Of a DNA stretch of 27,942 nucleotides, positions 16,807 to 22,455 are shown in pieces (position 1 is the first letter of the stretch; every line of letters starts with the position of its first letter). Origin of the DNA: Erythrobacter sp. 34-65-8 (lineage in GTDB: Bacteria > Pseudomonadota > Alphaproteobacteria > Sphingomonadales > Sphingomonadaceae); assembly GCA_002278985.1 (NCBI GenBank), contig NCJP01000001.1, positions 1 through 27,942 on the forward strand. Direction: 5' to 3'. The position numbers and the translations under genes are program-made. Below the pieces are notes generated by a model, which saw only the letters and a list, made by a program, of their open reading frames with translations, did no database searches and was not told the origin of the DNA.

Positions 16807-16983
16807 TCAGCCGGACAGCCCGCCGGGCCGCGTGAAGGCATGGTAAATCACGTAGAACCAGCCGAAGAAGCCGTGGATGATGGCCCAGATGATCGACTGG
16901 TGCAGGCTCCAGCTGATCGCCACTGCAATCGCGCTGCCGAGGCCGATCCCGGCCTGGGTGGCGGTATCGCGCGCGGCGCTCAC
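16807..16983 (-). CDS. 58-aa small membrane protein at the end of the psp unit (GTG start)
   Basis: From GTG 16983 to TGA 16809-16807 the minus strand encodes 58 residues. The GTG overlaps the stop of the upstream gene as GTGA (16983-16980), the same coupling seen elsewhere in this operon, which supports both the gene and the unusual start. After a polar start there are two hydrophobic stretches: about residues 11-25 ('AGIGLGSAIAVAISW') and 31-50 ('IIWAIIHGFFGWFYVIYHAF'), the second rich in aromatics, then a short 'TRPGGLSG' tail. Predicted as a two-span or hairpin inner-membrane peptide. I do not recognise a named family; its position suggests a PspD-like accessory role in envelope stress, which is inference only. 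Confidence 0.7.
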   Translation of the reverse strand: MSAARDTATQAGIGLGSAIAVAISWSLHQSIIWAIIHGFFGWFYVIYHAFTRPGGLSG

Positions 16984-17219
16984 AGGTCCACTCCGCTGGC
17001 GATGGCTTCCAGCTTGCGGATGCGTTCCTTGAGGTCAGCCAGCTCGATCCGCGCCGCGCCGACGGCCGAGCCGCCTTCAAGTTCGCGCTGCGGACCGACC
17101 GCCCGTTCCAGCTCGCGCTCCTTGTAGCGCAGCCAGCCCTGCCAGCCTTGCAGCATGGCAATAACGACGATGGTGATCCCCAGCAGCGAAGTGGCGGCGA
17201 AAATGACCGGTTCGCTCAT
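16980..17219 (-). CDS. PspB-like membrane-anchored coiled-coil protein (copy 4)
   Basis: A 79-residue protein: one N-terminal membrane helix (about residues 5-23, 'VIFAATSLLGITIVVIAML'), a basic juxtamembrane stretch with 'WLRYKERELERAV', and a C-terminal coiled coil 'IELADLKERIRKLEAIA'. The coil has the L-x-x-R-x-x-x-L-E-x-I pattern shared by the neighbouring small proteins. ATG 17219 follows a strong GGAGGAAGGGAG site at about 8 bases; a GTG at 17225 is too close to it. The layout (one helix, then a coil) is that of PspB. It is the last PspB-like member, and its stop overlaps the start of the 58-aa ORF. The exact function is unknown. Confidence 0.8.
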   Translation of the reverse strand: MSEPVIFAATSLLGITIVVIAMLQGWQGWLRYKERELERAVGPQRELEGGSAVGAARIELADLKERIRKLEAIASGVDL

Positions 17220-17254
17220 GTGCACTGCTCCCTTCCTCCTCGAGCCCTGGCGCC

Positions 17255-17500
17255 TTACCGGTCGCGCAGCCGCTCGATCTCCTCGGCAATGGCCCGGGCC
17301 TCGCGGCCCTCGACCGTGATCTGTTCCAGCACCTTGATCCGCTCGCGCAGATCGGTGAGTTCGCGGCGCATCTCGCTGTCGTCCGGCAGGGCGGCTGGCC
17401 CTGTCTCGCTGCGGGCTGTGCGGCTGGCATTGCGAGACTTCTGGAGCTCGACGAAGCCGATGATCGCCGCAATGATCACCATGGCGGTCCAGAAGCTCAT
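17255..17500 (-). CDS. PspB-like membrane-anchored coiled-coil protein (copy 3)
   Basis: An 81-residue protein with a membrane helix at residues 3-19 ('FWTAMVIIAAIIGFVEL'), a polar linker, and the coiled coil 'LTDLRERIKVLEQITVEG' running on to 'AIAEEIERLRDR'. The pattern L-R-E-R-I-K-V-L-E, followed by a Gly and a final E-I-E-R-L-R, is nearly the same as in the genes at 17497 and 17832, suggesting tandem duplication and divergence. Its ATG overlaps the preceding stop (ATGA, 17500-17497). No enzyme motif is present. It probably interacts with PspA/PspC at the inner membrane by analogy with PspB. Confidence 0.82.
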   Translation of the reverse strand: MSFWTAMVIIAAIIGFVELQKSRNASRTARSETGPAALPDDSEMRRELTDLRERIKVLEQITVEGREARAIAEEIERLRDR

Positions 17501-17832
17501 TGGACTTTCCCCTCTCCGCGGAGCTTCTCGATCTCGTGCGTCAGGTGGAAGCCGCCATCGGTGACGATCCGTTCGACATTGGCGAGCCGGTCCTTCAGGC
17601 TGCCCAGTTCAGCACGCAGCTGCGCGTTTTCCTGGGTGAGCAGGGTGACGCGCTGCTGGGCTTCGCTGGTCATGCCGGGCTTCAGCGACTGGCCCCACAT
17701 GCCTTCCAGCGGATAACCGTTCTTGATCTTCATCCGGGTGGTGTGGACCGTGGCGAAAATGCCGCCCGCACCGAGCAGGAAACCGGCGCTGATGAGCCAG
17801 CCGAGGTAAGGCGCGATCTGGGCGAATTCCAT
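17497..17832 (-). CDS. PspB-like membrane-anchored coiled-coil protein (copy 2)
   Basis: A 111-residue protein with an N-terminal hydrophobic helix (residues about 7-30, 'LGWLISAGFLLGAGGIFATV'), a linker with 'KIKNGYPLEGMWGQSLKPG', and a coiled coil 'VTLLTQENAQLRAELGSLKD' continuing to 'LANVERIVTDGGFHLTHEIE'. The VERIVTDGG block is almost identical to LERIVTDGG in the next gene upstream, the clearest sign that these two are paralogues. ATG 17832 follows AAGGAG at about 8 bases and shares a base with the upstream stop (TGATG). No known catalytic motif; an envelope-stress membrane anchor is inferred from context. Confidence 0.82.
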   Translation of the reverse strand: MEFAQIAPYLGWLISAGFLLGAGGIFATVHTTRMKIKNGYPLEGMWGQSLKPGMTSEAQQRVTLLTQENAQLRAELGSLKDRLANVERIVTDGGFHLTHEIEKLRGEGKVQ

Positions 17833-18143
17833 CACACGCGCTCCTTGCTGTGAAGGCCGAGCGGCACACCGGCGCCAGCCTCATCGACCCGGCGGGTATC
17901 GCGCAGGGCCTCGATCTGGGTGGCAACATCATAGCCGCCGTCGGTGACGATGCGTTCCAGCACCCGCACCCGGTCTTCCAGCGCCTGCATCTTGCTGGCG
18001 TACTGGGCGGCCTTTTCAGCGGTGTGTTCGGCGGTCTTGCTGATCTGCATTTCCGCGATCTTCTGCTGGTGCTTGGTCCAGATCGCGACGATCGGGATCG
18101 ACAGCGCGATGATCGGGATCATCAGAGCCATTATGCCTTCCAT
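17832..18143 (-). CDS. PspB-like membrane-anchored coiled-coil protein (copy 1)
   Basis: A 103-residue protein: membrane helix at residues 4-22 ('IMALMIPIIALSIPIVAIW'), then a charged helix 'KHQQKIAEMQISKTAEHTAE' and the coil 'MQALEDRVRVLERIVTDGG', followed by 'QIEALRDTRRVDEAGAG'. It resembles proteobacterial small proteins often placed beside pspBC. AAGGGGAA lies just before ATG 18143. It begins 26 bases after pspC, the largest gap but one between psp genes downstream of pspA. The shared LERIVTDGG block links it to copy 2. Confidence 0.82.
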   Translation of the reverse strand: MEGIMALMIPIIALSIPIVAIWTKHQQKIAEMQISKTAEHTAEKAAQYASKMQALEDRVRVLERIVTDGGYDVATQIEALRDTRRVDEAGAGVPLGLHSKERV

Positions 18144-18169
18144 TGGTATTCCCCTTCTCGAATTTCAGA

Positions 18170-18550
18170 TCAGCGCAGCCGCTCGATTTCGGCGTTCAGG
18201 CGCGGGTTGCTGCTGACGTAATAGGTTTCGACGTCGGCCAGGCGGCGGTCGATGTCGCGCATCCGGCTGCGGATTTCGCGCGCGGTCCGCTTCGGGCTCT
18301 GGCGCACGCCCTGCCAGTACTTCTGCTCTTCCGGGTCGACATAGAGGTGGGCCGGCTTCTTGTTCAGCAGCAGGCCGGCGATGAAATAACCCGGGATGAT
18401 CAGGGGCGCTGCGCCCATCACGGTCAGGGCAATTGCCCCGAGGCGGACCCAGAGCGCGTTGACCCCGGTATAATCGGCAATCCCGGCGCAGACCCCCATG
18501 ATCTTGCGGTTGAAGGGATCCTTGTAGAGCGTGGTGCGCGGGCTGGTCAT
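18170..18550 (-). CDS. pspC: Phage shock protein C
   Basis: A 126-residue PspC-domain protein. The domain is clear: 'LYKDPFNRKIMGVCAGIADY' followed by 'TGVNALWVRLGAIALTVMG' and a second hydrophobic part 'LIIPGYFIAGLLLNKKP'. The C-terminal third is helical and ends 'DRRLADVETYYVSSNPRLN' and 'AEIERLR', a coil resembling the E-I-E-R-L-R end of the small paralogues downstream. In enterobacteria PspC with PspB senses inner-membrane damage and draws PspA away from PspF. The ATG overlaps the pspB stop (ATGA, 18550-18547). Confidence 0.93.
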   Translation of the reverse strand: MTSPRTTLYKDPFNRKIMGVCAGIADYTGVNALWVRLGAIALTVMGAAPLIIPGYFIAGLLLNKKPAHLYVDPEEQKYWQGVRQSPKRTAREIRSRMRDIDRRLADVETYYVSSNPRLNAEIERLR

Positions 18551-18843
18551 TTCTTGCCTCCCTTGGCTTCGGCGAGCAGGCGGTCGAGTTCGCGCAGCTG
18601 CTGGTTGTCGGCTTCCTGGTCGTGGACGAGCCGGGCCGGGCGGAAATCGGAGTTGTCGGCGGCGACCAGCCGCTCGACCGTGTCCATCCGCTCGTCGAGG
18701 CGCTTGGCCAGGTTGTAGAGCTCATCCAGCAGCACCTCGTCATCGGTGGTGATGGTGGCGGCGGTCTTCCACTTGGTGATGTAGTGCAGCACGACCCACG
18801 GCAGGCCGACGCAGATCACCAGGGCGAGCATGACCTCTTCCAT
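18547..18843 (-). CDS. pspB: Phage shock protein B
   Basis: A 98-residue PspB with the N-terminal membrane helix 'MLALVICVGLPWVVLHYITK' and the coiled-coil part 'LLDELYNLAKRLDERMDTVE' that marks the family. It is longer than the roughly 74-residue Escherichia coli protein by a Gln/Glu-rich C-terminal helix ending 'LDRLLAEAKGGKK'. PspB acts with PspC at the inner membrane to signal stress to PspA. The gene starts 3 bases after the pspA stop and overlaps pspC, typical of pspABC. Confidence 0.92.
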   Translation of the reverse strand: MEEVMLALVICVGLPWVVLHYITKWKTAATITTDDEVLLDELYNLAKRLDERMDTVERLVAADNSDFRPARLVHDQEADNQQLRELDRLLAEAKGGKK

Positions 18844-18846
18844 GGC

Positions 18847-19539
18847 TTATTCCCCTTTCTTGGCGTCGTCGCTGAGGCCCAGCGCGCGCTTCATCTGTTC
18901 CAGTTCGTCATCGATCTTGTCGGCGCTTTCGAGCGCGGCAATCTCGTCCGACAAGCTCGGCTTGCCCGAACCGTCAGCAATCGACAGGGCCTCGGCGCGG
19001 CCTTCGGCGTAATCGACCCGCCGTTCGAGCTGGTCGAACCGGGTCAGCGCCTCGTCCACCCGCTCGTTGGTCATCAGGCTGCGCAGCTTGACGCGGTTTT
19101 CCGCGCTTTCGAGCCGGGCAGCGATGGCGGTCTGGCGGCTGCGGGCCTCGCGCAGGCGGTTCTGCAGCTTGGCGATGTCCTGCTCGTAGGCGCGCAGCGC
19201 ATCGTCGAGCACGGCGATTTCGGCCTTGAGCTGGTCGGCCATATCGGCCGCCTTCTTCTTTTCCACCAGGGCGGCGCGGGCCAGGTCCTCGCGGTCCTTG
19301 CTCAGTGCCAGCTGGGCCTTTTCGGCCCAGTCTGCCTGGAGCCGGTCGAGCTTGACCGTGTGGCGGTGCATTTCCTTCTGGTCGGCAATCGTCCGGGCGG
19401 CACTGGCGCGCACTTCGACCAGTGTTTCCTCCATCTCGAGGATGATCATCCGGATCATCTTGGCCGGATCATCGGCCTTGTCGAGCATGTCGGTGAAGTT
19501 GGCGGCGATGATGTCACGGGTGCGGCTGAAAATGCCCAT
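18847..19539 (-). CDS. pspA: Phage shock protein A (PspA/IM30 family)
   Basis: A 230-residue PspA: a peripheral membrane protein of the ESCRT-III-like superfamily that restrains PspF in unstressed cells and assembles on damaged inner membrane. It begins with the amphipathic helix 'MGIFSRTRDIIAANFTDMLD', followed by the helical core 'DDPAKMIRMIILEMEETLVE' and a long coiled coil with 'LKAEIAVLDDALRAYEQDIA', ending 'LEQMKRALGLS'. ATG 19539 is chosen because the free amphipathic N-terminus is needed for membrane binding and GGAG lies 8 bases before it. The same frame is open back to ATG 19749, which would add 70 non-conserved residues. The stop is 3 bases before pspB. Confidence 0.93.
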   Translation of the reverse strand: MGIFSRTRDIIAANFTDMLDKADDPAKMIRMIILEMEETLVEVRASAARTIADQKEMHRHTVKLDRLQADWAEKAQLALSKDREDLARAALVEKKKAADMADQLKAEIAVLDDALRAYEQDIAKLQNRLREARSRQTAIAARLESAENRVKLRSLMTNERVDEALTRFDQLERRVDYAEGRAEALSIADGSGKPSLSDEIAALESADKIDDELEQMKRALGLSDDAKKGE

Positions 19540-19749
19540 CAAGGGTACTCCGTTGAACGAAAAATCGGGGAAGGGATCGCGCTGGCCGCGATCGCGCCGT
19601 TCGCCCTGCTGGGTCGGCGTCGGACTGCGGCGCAGCCGTTCGACCTCGTCGTCAAGCCGGGAGGCGCGGGGGGAACGGGCCGAAGCGCCATCCGAAGACG
19701 GGGGGCTCCGCTCCGGCCCGAGGGGGTCATGATCGATCGGGCGGGTCAT
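19540..19749 (-). other. Open in-frame stretch before pspA: possible 70-aa extension or coupled translation start
   Basis: The pspA frame has no stop back to ATG 19749, which overlaps the stop of the 50-aa ORF as ATGA (19749-19746). The encoded 70 residues are Arg/Pro/Ser-rich and look disordered, apart from 'RLDDEVERLRR', similar to coil ends in the downstream small proteins. They do not resemble PspA. Either a second, longer PspA is made or this is an untranslated leader that happens to be open. I favour the short PspA. Confidence 0.35.
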
Positions 19750-19898
19750 GCCAGCTCGACCGTTTCGCAGTGGATCGTGGCGGCCAGCGCCGGGCTCGCC
19801 TGGATCTGGCTGCTGAGGGCCACGAACGCGGCCATCGCGGCTACGCTGGCGATTGCGGCCTGACCCAGCTTGGACTGGAAGAAGCGGCTGTCATACAT
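19746..19898 (-). CDS. 50-aa membrane/secreted peptide, first gene of the psp operon
   Basis: ATG 19898 to TGA 19748-19746 on the minus strand encodes 50 residues starting 'MYDSRFFQSKLGQAAIASVA', then 'AMAAFVALSSQIQ', an Ala-rich stretch and a short C-terminus 'TIHCETVELA'. One hydrophobic helix (about 13-30) follows a basic amphipathic start, so it may be an inner-membrane or exported peptide with a single cysteine. A perfect AGGAGG stands 8 bases before the ATG, the best ribosome binding site in the operon, and the predicted sigma54 transcript starts about 60 bases upstream. The longer frame to 19964 would begin before that transcript start. I know no function for it. Confidence 0.75.
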   Translation of the reverse strand: MYDSRFFQSKLGQAAIASVAAMAAFVALSSQIQASPALAATIHCETVELA

Positions 19899-19906
19899 GG
19901 TCAAAA

Positions 19907-19912
19907 CCTCCT
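19907..19912 (-). promoter_or_regulatory. Consensus ribosome binding site of the first psp-operon ORF
   Basis: AGGAGG on the minus strand (19912-19907), 8 bases before ATG 19898. It decides the start of the 50-aa ORF. Confidence 0.8.
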
Positions 19913-19970
19913 GATCGGTGCTGCCCGCTGTGGTGTTCAGCGTGGGGCTCAGCGTCTTGTTCACCTATGA

Positions 19971-19985
19971 GCAAGCAGCGTGCCA
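19971..19985 (-). promoter_or_regulatory. Sigma54 (RpoN) promoter of the psp operon
   Basis: On the minus strand TGGCAC (19985-19980), GCTGC, TTGC (19974-19971): a perfect match to TGGCAC-N5-TTGC with GG and GC 10 bases apart. The start point is predicted near 19959. It lies between divergent pspF, a sigma54 activator, and the psp genes, as expected for PspF-controlled operons. Confidence 0.88.
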
Positions 19986-20040
19986 AACCGGAAGAGGCAC
20001 GCAAATCCGCCGTTTTGGAGGTTTTCGACGAACGACATGC

Positions 20041-20073
20041 TGGCGCATATTGCCAACTATCGGGAAAATTTCC
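20041..20073. promoter_or_regulatory. Candidate PspF upstream activating sites
   Basis: Two dyads lie 82-114 bases upstream of the predicted psp start: TGGC-N7-GCCA (20041-20055) and GGAAAATTTCC (20063-20073). The distance suits an enhancer for a sigma54 activator, and they would also overlap the pspF 5' region, allowing autocontrol. No consensus for this lineage is known to me. Confidence 0.35.
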
Positions 20074-20085
20074 TATGCCTTGGTT

Positions 20086-21114
20086 ATGGAGCGGGCACAG
20101 CACTTTATCGGGCAGTCGGGGGCTTTCCTCGATGCGGTCGAGCGGGCCAGCCGCGCCGCGCCTATGGGGCGCCCGGTGCTGGTGATCGGCGAGCGCGGGA
20201 CGGGCAAGGAACTGATCGCCGAACGTCTGCATCGCCTCTCTTCCCGCTGGGGTGAACCCCTGGTCACCATGAACTGCGCTGCGCTGCCTGAAACGCTGAT
20301 CGAAGCCGAACTGTTCGGGCACGAGGCGGGCGCTTTCACCGGAGCTACCAGAACCCGCGCCGGGCGGTTCGAGGAAGCCGACAAAGGCACCCTGTTTCTC
20401 GACGAACTGGGCACGCTGAGCATGGCCGCGCAGGAACGGCTCCTGCGCGCGGTCGAATATGGTGAAGTGACGCGGATCGGCTCCAATCGTGCGATGCGGG
20501 TCGATGTCCGGATCGTCGCGGCCACCAACGAGGACCTTCCCGCCAAGGCCGAGCGGGGTGAGTTCCGGCCCGATCTGCTCGACCGGCTCAGCTTCGAGGT
20601 CATCACCTTGCCGCCGCTGCGGGTGCGCGAGGGGGACGTAGAGGTGCTGGCCGACCATTTCGGACGGCGCATGGCGGCGGAACTGGGCTGGCAGGGCTGG
20701 CCCGGATTTGCCCCGCATGTCGCCCGGCAGCTCGACGAATACCCCTGGCCCGGCAATGTGCGCGAGCTGCGCAACGTGATCGAGCGCGCGGTCTATCGCT
20801 GGGATGACTGGGACGAGCCGATTGCCCATGTCCAGTTCGATCCGTTCGATTCCCCGTGGAAGCCGCTCACGCCCGTGCCCCGCACGCCCGAGGACCGGCG
20901 CGATGGCGCGGCCCTCGCCGCACCATCCATGCCTGCCCCGACCGAGCTCGACAGCATCGGTGACCTGCGCGCCGCGGTCGACGCACATGAACGCACCATC
21001 CTCGAGCATGCTCTGGGCAAGCACCGCTGGAACCAGCGCCAGACCGCCAGGGCGCTCGGCCTCAGTTACGATCAGCTGCGCCACTGCATCAAAAAGCACG
21101 GTCTCAGCGAGTAA
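20086..21114 (+). CDS. pspF: PspF, sigma54-dependent activator of the psp operon
   Basis: A 342-residue bacterial enhancer-binding protein without an N-terminal receiver domain, as in PspF. The AAA+ domain has Walker A 'GERGTGKE' (35-42), the sigma54-contacting loop 'GAFTGA' (82-87), Walker B 'GTLFLDE' (101-107) and 'WPGNVRELRNVIERAV'. A Fis-type helix-turn-helix ends the protein ('RQTARALGLSYDQLRHCIKK'). Trp55 in 'LSSRWGEP' matches Escherichia coli Trp56, the residue through which PspA inhibits PspF, so negative control by PspA is probably kept. Start ATG 20086 fits the family; the frame is open to 19918, but that part covers the psp promoter. It is divergent from the operon it would activate. 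Confidence 0.94.
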   Translation: MERAQHFIGQSGAFLDAVERASRAAPMGRPVLVIGERGTGKELIAERLHRLSSRWGEPLVTMNCAALPETLIEAELFGHEAGAFTGATRTRAGRFEEADKGTLFLDELGTLSMAAQERLLRAVEYGEVTRIGSNRAMRVDVRIVAATNEDLPAKAERGEFRPDLLDRLSFEVITLPPLRVREGDVEVLADHFGRRMAAELGWQGWPGFAPHVARQLDEYPWPGNVRELRNVIERAVYRWDDWDEPIAHVQFDPFDSPWKPLTPVPRTPEDRRDGAALAAPSMPAPTELDSIGDLRAAVDAHERTILEHALGKHRWNQRQTARALGLSYDQLRHCIKKHGLSE

Positions 21115-21176
21115 CGCTCAGAAGAATTTAACCATTTTCCCGCTATTCTCGCCCGCGATATGCAGGGGAGCTTGGC

Positions 21177-21485
21177 ATGAATATCATCAAGGGACTGGTA
21201 GGGCTTGCCGCCACGGCGTGGATTGCGGCAGCTGTCGCATACAGCGTGTCTGCTCCCCGCAATGTCGAGGACGCCATGAATCAGCCGATGGATTCGCTCG
21301 GCGGGCAGAGCATCAACCAGCAGGTTGCGGCCACGCAGGCCGAAGTCAGGCGGGACCAGTGCGAACGCTTCACCCAGATGGCGCAGGAAGCATGGGACCA
21401 GGCCATTGACCAGGGCACGGCTGACCGCGATGCTGCCCGGCTCGACGAGATGGACCGCCAGGCCGAGAACTTCTGCAAGCCCTGA
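21177..21485 (+). CDS. Hypothetical membrane-anchored or exported protein (102 aa)
   Basis: I do not recognise this family. The N-terminus 'MNIIKGLVGLAATAWIAAAV' is a signal peptide or anchor (no clear cleavage site). The rest is a polar, Gln/Glu/Asp-rich helical part with 'QQVAATQAEVRRDQCERFTQ' and 'RQAENFCKP' at the end. It has two cysteines, one near the middle and one three residues from the end, which could form a disulfide in the periplasm. AGGGGAG lies 6 bases before ATG 21177. It begins 62 bases after pspF on the same strand, so cotranscription is possible. Confidence 0.7.
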   Translation: MNIIKGLVGLAATAWIAAAVAYSVSAPRNVEDAMNQPMDSLGGQSINQQVAATQAEVRRDQCERFTQMAQEAWDQAIDQGTADRDAARLDEMDRQAENFCKP

Positions 21486-21511
21486 CCGCATGGGCCTGAG
21501 CCACCTGGCAC

Positions 21512-21721
21512 ATGGATAGTCTCCCTCCCTGGGCGGCGCTGGTGGCCGTTCCGGTCCTCATGCTGCTGGTCTGGCCGCTGGCACGATCGAGTGGCCGGGC
21601 CCAGGCGGATCGGATGCGCCAGCTGATGGGCGATCTGCGCCATGGCCGCGTGCGTGGATATGCTATCATTGCGGCGGTGGTGACGATGATCGTGATCTCC
21701 CATCTGGCAACCCCGGGCTAA
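21512..21721 (+). CDS. Hypothetical two-span membrane protein (69 aa)
   Basis: A short protein with two hydrophobic segments: 'WAALVAVPVLMLLVWPLA' (about 7-24) and 'GYAIIAAVVTMIVISHLA' (about 49-66). The loop between is basic ('DRMRQLMGDLRHGRVR'), predicting both ends outside and the loop in the cytoplasm. It follows the previous ORF by 26 bases without a strong ribosome binding site. No family recognised. The gap to rimP (21722-21885) has a candidate promoter and no other ORF I would support. Confidence 0.5.
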   Translation: MDSLPPWAALVAVPVLMLLVWPLARSSGRAQADRMRQLMGDLRHGRVRGYAIIAAVVTMIVISHLATPG

Positions 21722-21757
21722 GTCGGTTCCAGCGCTCCTGCCGACGCAAACTAGCGC

Positions 21758-21786
21758 TTGCATCGGAAGGGCCACGCGCCTATCTG
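21758..21786 (+). promoter_or_regulatory. Candidate sigma70 promoter of the rimP-nusA-infB operon
   Basis: TTGCAT (21758-21763), 17 bases, TATCTG (21781-21786). Spacing is ideal and the -10 is the same hexamer as in the DUF1476 candidate promoter. The leader to the rimP GTG would be about 95 bases. Confidence 0.4.
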
Positions 21787-21885
21787 GCGCTCATCCCGAC
21801 ATTGTCGATGGCAGAAGAGGGGCTGGCGCCATACGGGGCCGGCACCGCTCGCCTTTGCGGCAATGCACCTGAACGGAAAGACCGA

Positions 21886-22455
21886 GTGGCCGATATCGCG
21901 CGCCTTGCCCAATTGATCGAACCGGAAGCGAATGCGCTCGGGTTTGATCTCGTGCGCGTGAAGATGATGCCCTCGGAAGCCGGTGACGGCGGCATGGCGC
22001 TGCAGATCATGGCGGAAGATCCGGCCACCGGCCAGTTGGTCATCGATCAGTGCGCGGCCCTGAGCCGCCGCGTCTCCGACGTGATCGACGCGGCCGAGGA
22101 AGCGGGCGAAGTGCTGATCGAAGGCGCTTATCACCTCGAGGTGTCCAGCCCCGGCATTGACCGCCCGCTGACCCGTCCGCAGGATTTTGCCCGCTGGGCG
22201 GGTCACGAAACCCGGATCGCCATGGACAAGGCGTGGGACGGGCAGCGGTCCTTGCGCGGCAATCTCGAGGGCATCGAGGGTGATGCTGTCATGATCACCG
22301 ACCGCAAGGCTGGTGCCATCACCGTGCCGCTGGCACAGATTCATTCGGCCCAGCTCGTCCTTACCGACGCGCTGATTGCCGCGACCAGACCGATCGACAC
22401 CACCGGGGTCGAGGACATTGTAGAAACCGACGACGAAGAGAAGGCTGACGACTGA
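21886..22455 (+). CDS. rimP: Ribosome maturation factor RimP
   Basis: A 189-residue RimP, needed for 30S subunit maturation. Seen: 'LAQLIEPEANALGFDLVRVK' for the N-terminal domain, 'CAALSRRVSDVID', the strongly conserved 'YHLEVSSPGIDRPLTRPQDF' linking to the SH3-like C-terminal domain, and an acidic tail 'VETDDEEKADD'. I chose GTG 21886, with GGAAAG five bases before, because the family core begins at once after it; the frame is open to a TTG at 21802 and an ATG at 21808, but that stretch is not RimP-like. The stop shares a base with nusA (TGATG, 22453-22457). Confidence 0.92.
   Translation: MADIARLAQLIEPEANALGFDLVRVKMMPSEAGDGGMALQIMAEDPATGQLVIDQCAALSRRVSDVIDAAEEAGEVLIEGAYHLEVSSPGIDRPLTRPQDFARWAGHETRIAMDKAWDGQRSLRGNLEGIEGDAVMITDRKAGAITVPLAQIHSAQLVLTDALIAATRPIDTTGVEDIVETDDEEKADD

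Noticed and set aside
18622..19863. 413-codon plus-strand ORF over the psp genes
   Set aside because: Antisense to pspA/pspB and the leader ORF; no recognisable domain.
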